Assembly (NCBI GenBank): GCA_963783445.1
Contig: CAWANP010000006.1
Coordinates: 334,773 to 398,772, forward strand
Length of the DNA: 64,000 nt
DNA from: CAWANP01 sp963783445
GTDB lineage: Bacteria > Chloroflexota > Anaerolineae > JAAYZQ01
Direction of reading: 5' to 3'
Position 1 is the stretch's first letter, and each line of letters starts with the position of its first letter. A model generated the notes under the pieces. The model ran no database searches, was not told where the DNA came from, and saw only the letters and a program-made list of their open reading frames with translations. Shown here in pieces: positions 57,158 through 64,000 of the stretch. The translations under genes were made by a program, and so were the position numbers.

Positions 57158-58075
57158 ATATTTATCCGACCATCCTCGCAACTGATCGACGGTTGCGGTG
57201 ACTCCTCCGCAGACGACGACCAGAACGGATTTGAAGTCTTCAAGTTCCGGTGCGCCGTCATACACGACCGCGAGAGATGCTCCGCAAGCCGGTTCCACTA
57301 CTACCCGATGATCGGCAAGGAATCTTTGGCATGCGGATACTGCGGCCCGATCTGAGACCACAATGCTGCGAAAAGGATGCTTCTTTGACCAACTGAACGC
57401 TTGTTCGCAAATTCGCCTGGCGCCCAGTGAAGTGGCAATACTGGTGATGGCGGCCAATTCGACTCGGTAGCCTGCTCGAACCGACTGAGCTAATGAGTCG
57501 GCTCCTTCCGTTTCGACGGCAATCACCGGGACATCGATCCAGCCGTTTCGATGTAGCCCCTCTACGACGCCGCATAGCAACCCGCCGCCTCCTACGGAGA
57601 GAACGACGACATCAGGCTTCACACCCGATCGCACTACTTCGTCAACCAGGCTGGCATGTCCTTGCCAAATAAGAGGGTCATCGAACGGATGCAGAAATGC
57701 ATCAGATTCCTTGACCATCGACAATGCCAGGGCATTCGCTTCTTGCCAGGAAGAGCCATGGACAACTACTTCGGCGCCCTCTTGCTGTATCAGTGCCTTG
57801 GCTCTGTCGGTGGTGGTCTCGGGAACCACGACGACCACTGGCACGGATAGATGGCGCCCAGCGTAGGCCACTGCGATACCCGCATTTCCGCCGGACGATG
57901 AAATGAACCGCTCGGCGCCGCGGCGAACGTATTCTTGGCAAGCCAAGCCAATCCCACGAATCTTGAATGAACCGGGCGGCTGCATTGCTTCGAGCTTTAG
58001 CCAGACAGTTCGGCCTGCGCCGATGGTCAGCACGCGGGACTCGAAGAGCGGCGTTTCAATGTGCAGAGGCTTCAT
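57152..58075 (-). CDS. Serine/threonine dehydratase-like PLP enzyme (fold type II)
   Basis: 307 residues. PLP Lys in QPPGSFKIRGIG, SSSGGNAGIAVAYAG for phosphate/amino-acid binding and the Gly-rich loop SVGGGGLLCG; end VVVCGGVTATVDQL. Closest to animal-type serine dehydratase, threonine dehydratase and serine racemase; no regulatory domain. It makes 2-oxoacids or D-serine from Ser/Thr, so it could supply a precursor for the NRPS or be an unrelated cassette gene. The start at 58075 is chosen for GAAGGA 10 bases upstream; in-frame ATGs exist at 58111 and 58168. An attC-like site overlaps the stop. Confidence 0.88.
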   Translation of the reverse strand: MKPLHIETPLFESRVLTIGAGRTVWLKLEAMQPPGSFKIRGIGLACQEYVRRGAERFISSSGGNAGIAVAYAGRHLSVPVVVVVPETTTDRAKALIQQEGAEVVVHGSSWQEANALALSMVKESDAFLHPFDDPLIWQGHASLVDEVVRSGVKPDVVVLSVGGGGLLCGVVEGLHRNGWIDVPVIAVETEGADSLAQSVRAGYRVELAAITSIATSLGARRICEQAFSWSKKHPFRSIVVSDRAAVSACQRFLADHRVVVEPACGASLAVVYDGAPELEDFKSVLVVVCGGVTATVDQLRGWSDKYA

Positions 58076-58494
58076 ATGTATAACACATCCTTCTACAGAA
58101 CCTTTCTGCATATTCGCACGCAGTGGCTGATTCCACGGAATCTCCTTTCCGGTGCCACTCATTGCCACTGGAGGTAGCCAGTATGATTGACGTGGATGAA
58201 CAGGCGGGTGGAGGGGTGGCGGATATGGTTCAGGAGGGCAGGGCGGTGTGGGGGTGGGAGCTGGCGGATGACTTGTTCGAATTCTATACCCCAGGCGCGG
58301 TCAGGCGACCTGGGCTGTGACCTGCTCTGATGGCTCTTGGGCACTGGCTTGCTCATGCCGCTATCTGTGTCGTCCCAGTTTGCCTGGAACCAGTATACCT
58401 GATTCTGGGGGAGATGTCCACAAGGCGTTGGGAAATCAATCCCCCACTGCTATTCGTCCTCCAATGACCCAATCGATAGTTTCTTCCATTCCGT

Positions 58495-58523
58495 TTGACC
58501 TGCATCGCATACCGGTATACAAT
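58495..58523 (+). promoter_or_regulatory. Promoter upstream of the interrupted kinase
   Basis: TTGACC (58495-58500), 17-base spacer, TACAAT (58518-58523), 143 bases before the kinase GTG. The 58076-58494 stretch before it contains no supported gene. Confidence 0.5.
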
Positions 58524-59216
58524 GGTAGCCGGCGCGAAGGGACGGCGAGAGAAGGGGTACGCCCAACGCTCGCCCTGCTTTTGGAATCCACCGTATCATG
58601 AAATCTAGCCTTTTGAAAGCAAGTGTGCTGTAGCCAAAGGCAATTGAAAGTCAAGGAGGTAGTCAAGTGGCAATACGTTCTCTGTCAGCCGATAGTCCGT
58701 TGCGTTTGGTCTGGAAAGGGGTTGAGAAGGTAAGAGACTATCGTGCTTCAGATGTCCCCTTGTCCAAGGCGGTAATGATGCTGATGAGGCAAGCGGCTCA
58801 GAGAAGACGGTTGTATATGTTGGCCAAGTATGTTCTACCTCGATATGCCTTGAAGGCAGATAGCATCCGGTTTGTCAGCGACTCGGACAATGCTGTCTTT
58901 CAAGTGGAGGCAGACGGCGCCAAGTATGCGCTGCGATCCACCCTCCCGATAGCTGGACAACAGAGAGGATTCAGGCAGAGCTGTTGTGGCTATTGGCCCT
59001 GCGAAACGATACTTCACTGGGTATCCCCGAGCCTGTGGCAGCCAAGGATGGTACGCTTGTGCAGGAAGTGTCTTCACCAAAGATGTCCCAGCCACGGCAG
59101 GTCTCCCTGTTCCGGTGGCTTGAGGGCAGGTCCATCATCCACGACCTGTTGTAATGCTTCAGTTGGAATTGGAGAAACGCCTCCTATGAGTTAGTATACA
59201 ACAGGAGGTCTATCTC

Positions 59217-59527
59217 GTGAGAAAGAAACGGAAGCAATACTCGGCGCAAGAAAAGGTAGCCATTCTGCGGAAGCATCTTCTGGACAAGATCCCGGTCTCG
59301 GAACTCTGCGACGAATACGGTTTGCAGCCCACGTCTTCTATCGTTGGCAGAAGCAGTTGTTCGAGCAGGCAGCCGAGACCTGTTTTCAGCGGTCGCGGGA
59401 CAGCGAGTCGGCTCGGATGAAGCGACAGGTCAGCGAGCTGGAAGCCAAGCTGGCCAAGAAGGACGAGGTTCTGGGCGAGGTGATGGAGGAGTACGTGGCC
59501 CTAAAAAAGTCACGTGGGGCATCCTGA
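59217..59527 (+). CDS. IS3-family transposase OrfA (one-base shift)
   Basis: About 103 residues. Helix-turn-helix part MRKKRKQYSAQEKVAILRKH and SELCDEYGLQP, then HVFYRWQKQLFEQAAETCF and a leucine-zipper-like coiled coil (SELEAKLAKKDEVLGEVMEE). One C is missing in the CCC at 59328-59330, which breaks the frame between GLQP and HVFYRW. The slippery sequence A-AAA-AAG (59503-59509) lies 16 bases before the stop; a -1 slip fuses OrfA to OrfB (ALKK-VTWGIL). Confidence 0.85.
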
Positions 59528-60546
59528 CGGGCTGCTGGGTGCCCCAGCAAGTGCGCGATGAAGTCGTGGATTTCGTGACCAAGTGGAGTAGAGAATCAGG
59601 CATTCCGATGGCTCGTTTCGTCGAGTGGCTGGAGATCAATCAAAGCAAGTACTACGACTGGCGACGACGCTACGGCCAAGCCAACGAACATAACGGCCAG
59701 GTGCCACGTACCTTCTGGTTGCAGGAATGGGAACGAAAGGCCATCATTGATTTCTACCGAGAGCACCCCGATGAAGGATATCGGCGCTTGACGTACATGA
59801 TGATCGACGCCGACATCGTGGCCGCTAGCCCCAGCAGTGTCTACCGGGTGCTCAAGCAAGCGAAGCTTCTGAACAGATGGAATCAAAAACCGTCAAAGAA
59901 AGGTCAAGGGTTCCAGCAACCGGAGAAGCCGCATGAGCACTGGCACATTGACGTGGCCTACATCAACATCTGTGGCACGTTCTACTACCTGTGCAGCATC
60001 CTGGATGGCTACAGCCGCTATCTGGTCCATTGGGAGATCCGGGAGACGATGACAGAAGCCGACGTTGAGATCATCTTGCAGCGAGCTCGGGAACGGTTTC
60101 CCCAGGTCAAGCCACGGATCATCTCGGACAATGGGCCGCAGTTCATAGCCAGGGATTTCAAGACGTTCATCCGGCAATGTGGCATGACCCATGTGCGCAC
60201 CAGCCCGTATTATCCTCAAAGCAACGGCAAGATTGAGCGCTGGCACAAGTCGCTGAAGGGAGAGTGCATCCGGCCAGGGACACCGCTCTCTCTGGAAGAT
60301 GCCCGCCGATTGGTCAAAAAGTTTGTAATGTACTATAATCAGGAGCGCCTGCACAGCGCCATCGGCTATGTGACGCCCAAAGACAAGCTCGAAGGTCGCG
60401 AGCCCGTCATCTTTGCCGAGCGCAAACGCAAGCTTGCGGCGGCCCGCAAGAGAAGGAGCCTGTCACGCAGCCTAAGCAGAGTCAAGGGCTCCTCAGCAGA
60501 GCGGTCGAGTCAGGATCGAGGAGTGGCTGAACCATGCCCGCTCTAG
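59509..60546 (+). CDS. IS3-family transposase OrfB (DDE integrase domain)
   Basis: About 345 residues in the -1 frame after the A6G slip. HTH-like region, then the rve integrase core with the DDE triad: Asp in WHIDVAYINI, Asp in IISDNGPQF, Glu in GKIERWHKSLKGE. The C-terminus is basic (RKLAAARKRRSLSRSLSR). Produced mainly as an OrfAB fusion; acts on the IS ends by a copy-out-paste-in route. Frame is intact. Confidence 0.93.
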   Translation, partial: VTWGILTGCWVPQQVRDEVVDFVTKWSRESGIPMARFVEWLEINQSKYYDWRRRYGQANEHNGQVPRTFWLQEWERKAIIDFYREHPDEGYRRLTYMMIDADIVAASPSSVYRVLKQAKLLNRWNQKPSKKGQGFQQPEKPHEHWHIDVAYINICGTFYYLCSILDGYSRYLVHWEIRETMTEADVEIILQRARERFPQVKPRIISDNGPQFIARDFKTFIRQCGMTHVRTSPYYPQSNGKIERWHKSLKGECIRPGTPLSLEDARRLVKKFVMYYNQERLHSAIGYVTPKDKLEGREPVIFAERKRKLAAARKRRSLSRSLSRVKGSSAERSSQDRGVAEPCPL

Positions 60547-60959
60547 TGTCTTATTGGGAAGAGGCAATTCTCCATTTCCCGCTGAACCAATACACTGTCA
60601 CCGGCTACCATGGAGCTGGTCGGATCCCTCATGGCCCAGCTACATCGTCATGGTGAACGGTTCAAGCCACCTGATGGCGTCTCAAGGCCACATGTCAGGT
60701 GGGATGAGCTCTGGCCATGGCTAGATGAGGACTGCCTCGAATCCCAGGTATTGGCGCCGGACGACTACAATCTCAGTGTGACAACCGCTGGAGCAGTCTT
60801 GGGCATGACCGACACCTTCCCTCTAGACGTGGATTACGGTCTCGTCCATCTGGATCTTCATCCTTGGAATATGCTGCTTCACCGAGGAACCGTGCGGGCC
60901 ATTGATTTTGACAGTTGTCAGTACGCGCCTTGTATATAATAGTCATATGACATTTGCAA

Positions 60960-61110
60960 AAGCCGGGTGCCCCGGCGATAATAAGGCAGTTCGGCATGGG
61001 CCGGACTGCGGACATACCGGGCAAGTCTGTTGCTCCTTGCCGAGCTGGCTGTGACCAGCTGCCAGCTACGTCTTGGAAAGTTTGACTCCCGGTCTCCTTG
61101 GGGATCAACG
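60960..61110 (+). ncRNA. Candidate bridge RNA in the IS110 left end
   Basis: The stretch before the transposase folds into successive hairpins: GCCGGG/CCCGGC near 60962, GCAGTTCGGC (60986-60995) with GCCGGACTGC (61000-61009), GGCAAG (61020-61025) with CTTGCC (61036-61041) and AGCTGG (61043-61048) with CCAGCT (61055-61060). Position and multi-hairpin design fit IS110 bridge RNAs. I could not identify target or donor guide loops, so exact ends are unknown. Confidence 0.45.
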
Positions 61111-61281
61111 TCTGACATCGCACGATGCCCCTACCTCCGCCGAGCTGCGGGGTAGCAGCCCGCAGAACCTCTCGACGGAGCATGAGGGCTGATTTGCCGC
61201 AAGGATGCCGCTCCAGGGAGCGCCGGGGCACCCGGGTGGACCGCTGGCTGTTCGTTCTGTCTCGACGAAAGGAGATCGCCT

Positions 61282-62582
61282 ATGACCACCCATCATTTGC
61301 AGGCCGGCATTGACTTCAGTCAGAAGAAGGCAGACTTTTGCCTTCTCTTCCCTGATGGCCGGCCCCTGGAACAGCATCGGTCCTTCGACAACTCTCTGCC
61401 TGGCTACTCGCTGGCCAAGGCCCTCATGATCGATGCTCTGGAAACCTACCAATTCGACGGCCTGGATGTATCCGGGGAAGCGACTGGCTTCCTGTGGTTG
61501 CCCTTCTTCAACCAACTCGCCGCCGATCCTGACCTGGAAGCCTACGATTTGAACCTCTTCCTTCTCAATCCACGCTGGGTCAAGTGGTTCAAGAAGTGCT
61601 TCCCTCAAGATGACAAGACTGACCAGAAGGACTCCTTCTACATCGCCGACCGTACCCGTACCCGACGACCTGACACGACCTGGTCCCCACAACTGGACAC
61701 GCTGCCGCTGCGCTTCTACACTCGCCTCCGCTTCCACCTGGTCCAGAACCTGGCCCGAGAGAAATGCTACTTCTCTGCTTTTCTCTTTCTCAAAGCCAGT
61801 TCCTATCGCCGGCTCAAGCCCTTCTCCGATGTCTTTGGCGTCACCAGCCGCCAGGTGTTGTCCGAGTATACCACTCTCGACGAGCTAGCTGCCATTCCAG
61901 TCGAAGATCTGGCCCAGACCTTGCACGAAATGAGCGGACATCATCTCCCCGACCCTTTCGACAACGCCCGCAAGCTCCATAGGGTGGCCGTCGAGAGCTT
62001 CCCTCTGCCCGATGCTTTGGCCTTGCCGGTGCACCGTATCCTGGACCTCACCCTGGAACATATCCGTTTCTTGGAAGGCCAGATCGCCTTGGTCGAGGAG
62101 TGGATTACCGCCGAAGTCCAGGCTCCAGCCCACCATCATGAAACTGGCGACCATTCCCGGCGTCGGCCCCGTCTTCTCCAGTGGAAACGGCGCCGAAATT
62201 GGTGACACCCAGCGCTTCCTGCAAGCACAAAAGTGGGACAAGAAACGTAAGCGCTATCGTCCCAGAAACCTCCGCGACGCCGAAGATGCCGTCGCCAAGA
62301 TAGCCGGTCTGTGGTGGCCTCGTTCCAATTCCGGTGACTTTGAAGCCGAAGACCGCCGTATGGCCAAGACCGGCAACCGTTACTTGCGCTACTACCTCAT
62401 CCAGGCGGCCAATCTCATGCGCCAGCACATCCCCGAATACGCCGCAGTTCTACCGCCGCAAGTATCGAGAAGCCTCCAAGCACCATCACAAGCGGGCTCT
62501 GGTCCTGACCGCACGCAAGAGCGTAGGACTCGTTGTCGGGCTGCTACACCGCAACGAAGCCTATCGCCCCAGGGAGGTGTAG
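61282..62582 (+). CDS. IS110-family transposase (two single-base shifts)
   Basis: About 433 residues when joined. N-terminal RuvC-like DEDD domain: Asp in QAGIDFSQKKADF, Glu in LDVSGEATGF, Asp pair in DKTDQKDSFYIADR. Long helical linker, then the Transposase_20 domain: MKLATIPGVGPVFSSGNGAE and MAKTGNRYLRYYLIQAANL. Tail: FYRRKYREASKHHHKRALV to the TAG at 62580-62582. Shifts near 62115 and 62445 split it into three frames. AAAGGAG precedes the ATG. The single nucleotide shifts may be sequence errors. Confidence 0.88.
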
Positions 62583-63091
62583 ACCCAGCAAGTCTCCATC
62601 CATCGGCCGTCGCACACGACCCAGGCAGACTGGTGTCACCTGGGTCGGCCTAGCGAATCACCGGTCGCCATAGAACTTGCTGATTCGCCTCCTTTGTCGA
62701 AAAATCGACGTGGGCAGGTTTAGCCGAGTACGTATCGAAAACGTCTGTTAAAGTCCATTGTGCGGCTCAGATTGGGTCTTGACTTTTACCGCACTCTTTC
62801 CTGTATGATATGGCGATGCCTCTCACATATCTTGACGATCGACAAGATTATGACAGCCTAAAGGCCGGATTCCTACGAGGATACGCCCACGAGCGATGTT
62901 TGCCGCCTCACCATGAGGCAGGTCTTGAGTTCTTTATGGCTGTCCGTGCCCTTGACATGATTACTTGGGTGTTGAGCTGGCCGCGTCCAACTCGCAAGAA
63001 ACTCGGACCAGAAACCCTGGCGAGTTCGCTGGCCCGACTCAGACGTTATGATGCCCATTGATCGAGCCGCGCCTCCAGAGGGAGCGACTCT

Positions 63092-64000
63092 CTATGCAGT
63101 GTTGCTGTGTCCTTTTTCTTCAGCCAGTACCCTTTCGATGCAGGCGTTCAGCTTTTCTGCCAAGGCTCGCATGTGAGCCGGCTCAATGGCGACATCAAAG
63201 CCGACAACCGTCGCATGGGTACCCGGAAACTCGTGCACGGTTGCCCCCGCAACAGCGAGATCGCACCAAGCTAGTTGGTCGTTGTCCTTGAGTCTGAGTG
63301 ACTCTTCAGTCAGGAAGAGCTCCAGCCGGCCCGGGCTACAGCTCTGGCACATAGCGAAGCGAAGCCCAGGCATTCCGCAACACTTTCACCCTCAACCGCA
63401 AGTAGCCTCTCCACTCGATAGTGGGAATCTGCGAGAGTATTCGTGCGTGGCGGCCAGACCTGCCGAATAGGCGCCCCGCTGACCAGATCCCAACACTGAC
63501 ATAGTCGCCAAGGCTGCCGTCTGCTGGAGATGAGGGCTCAACGAGGGCCAGCAGAGATGTCCGCTCGCCTTGGGCCAGGAGCTGCTGGGCAATCTCATAG
63601 GCCACCACGCCTCCTGAGCATACACCGCCCAAAAGGTAGGGCCCTTCGGGCTTTACCTTCCGTATTTCGTCCAGATAGCGTGTGGCCAGCGCCTCGATCC
63701 TGACCGGATGCTGCTCGCTGTCTTGCAGTGCATAGAAGGGTTGGTCGGAGCCGAGATAGTGGGCCAAGTCTCTGAGATCGGTCAACGCGTTGCCCATGTT
63801 TCCGGGCAGAAAGAACAGTGGGGGCCTGGATCCAACAGGCCGTATGAGTACCAGTGATGACCAGGCATCCGGACCCGCCTTCCCATCTGCCTGGAGGACA
63901 TTGGCCAGCTCTGAGACCGTTGGCGCCTGGAACAGGGCGACCACAGGGAGATCCGTTCCAAAGGCTTTGTTGACGCCGGAAACTGCGCGCACCGCCAGCA
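63092..64000 (-). CDS. NRPS C-terminal part: end of PCP and TE (partial; one-base shift)
   Basis: The minus strand enters the window just after the PCP Ser (LAVRAVSGVNKAFGTDL), continues through ALFQAPTVSELANVL and a TE domain (PPLFFLPGNMGNALTDL; GVCSGGVVAYEIAQQL with Cys at codon 63618-63620; His in FPGTHATVVGFD) to the stop at 63092. One base is missing near 63345, between YVPE and SPGRLELFLTEES. The 5' part lies outside the window, so the NRPS locus continues to the right. It converges with the kinase remnant, 30 bases apart. Confidence 0.88.

Larger units (their letters stand above)
59150..60594 (+). mobile_element. IS3-family insertion sequence, 1,445 bp
   Basis: Terminal inverted repeats of about 34 bp: left TGTAATGCTTCAGTTGGAAT.., right (minus strand) TGTATTGGTTCAGCGGGAAA.., matching at most positions. 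Target duplication CTGT at 59146-59149 and 60595-60598. Contains overlapping orfA and orfB with a slippery A6G. Inserted inside a kinase gene; flanks rejoin perfectly in frame, so the insertion is recent. Confidence 0.92.
60931..62795 (+). mobile_element. IS110-family insertion sequence, about 1.87 kb
   Basis: Bounded by kinase sequence on both sides. The target reads GCGC-CT-TTCCTG when rebuilt; CT is present at 60929-60930 and at 62796-62797, the core dinucleotide typical for IS110. No terminal inverted repeats. About 350 bp of structured non-coding DNA precede the transposase and about 210 bp follow it; the latter contains hairpins such as GACCCAGG/CCTGGGTC near 62618-62647 and CGAATCA/TGATTCG. 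Confidence 0.85.
58667..63061 (+). pseudogene. APH-fold kinase gene split by an IS3-family and an IS110-family element
   Basis: Three blocks: 58667-59149 (GTG start after AAGGAGG; DSDNAVFQVEADGAKYALR, then in the next frame ERIQAELLWLLALRN and FRWLEGRSIIHDL), 60599-60930 (TMELVGSLMAQLHRHGERF, catalytic loop LVHLDLHPWNMLL and metal-binding AIDFDSCQYAP) and 62798-63061 (FLYDMAMPLTYLDDRQDYD to the stop). Joining them without IS3 plus one CTGT copy, and without IS110 plus one CT core, gives 1,079 nt, or 1,080 = 360 codons once the single missing base near 58934 is restored. Family: homoserine-kinase-II/aminoglycoside phosphotransferase. Inactive as it stands. Confidence 0.85.

Noticed and set aside
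58123..58320. Small open frame between dehydratase and kinase
   Set aside because: No family, overlaps the dehydratase leader and shows no ribosome binding site.

Overview
The window is a high-GC bacterial chromosome segment, probably from a member of the Chloroflexota (Anaerolineae-like). That is an inference from the mix of genes: repeated universal stress proteins, a GH94 beta-glucan enzyme, Ala/Pro-linker lipoproteins, a sulfatase, a MATE/ANK-like transporter and a Gram-positive-type SOS box in front of uvrB. No rRNA gene or other direct taxonomic marker is present.

Left part (1-31 kb, almost all on the + strand): the 3' end of a cyclic beta-1,2-glucan synthase-like GH94 gene; two lipoproteins; a stand-alone receiver domain; several UspA genes; a ClpP-class relic; malic enzyme; a cysteine-less thioredoxin-reductase-like flavoprotein; an MgtC fragment; an APH-fold kinase overlapping an APS kinase; a cupin; a methyltransferase; a YkoF-like protein; a ZIP transporter; a CoA-disulfide-reductase/NADH-oxidase-type flavoenzyme; a sulfatase; a large secreted lipoprotein; a MATE-like transporter; uvrB; threonine aldolase; a class V aminotransferase; an MFS transporter; an amidohydrolase and a GNAT. 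Four palindromic hairpins of one family follow genes between 15.7 and 20.7 kb.

Right part (31-56 kb, - strand): a non-ribosomal peptide synthetase locus. In transcription order it has a decayed module with a thioesterase (TE), a C-A-PCP protein (split by two single-base shifts), a docking-C protein, docking-C-A-PCP, a large C-A-PCP-C-A-PCP-TE protein, two tandem Mur-ligase-like proteins and C-A-PCP-TE. Four consecutive NRPS genes overlap by 4 bp (ATGA). Every TE has Cys in place of the nucleophilic Ser (GVC[SA]G), several adenylation domains resemble Lys2 (aminoadipate reductase), and the Mur-ligase-like proteins end in a conserved four-Cys motif. This NRPS/Mur-ligase/Cys-TE combination is the best candidate for an undescribed system.

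Far right (56-64 kb): a genome-plasticity zone. It has a tRNA-Pro 3'-half remnant, a solo attC-like site directly after a serine/threonine-dehydratase-like gene, and a kinase gene broken first by an IS3-family element (4-bp CTGT duplication) and again by an IS110-family element (CT core). Removing both rebuilds one 1,080-nt frame after one base is corrected. The window ends in the TE of a further NRPS. The IS110 left end is a structured non-coding stretch that may encode a bridge RNA.

Many genes, including uvrB, carry single-base shifts, often in homopolymers. Most are probably sequence errors rather than true pseudogenes.
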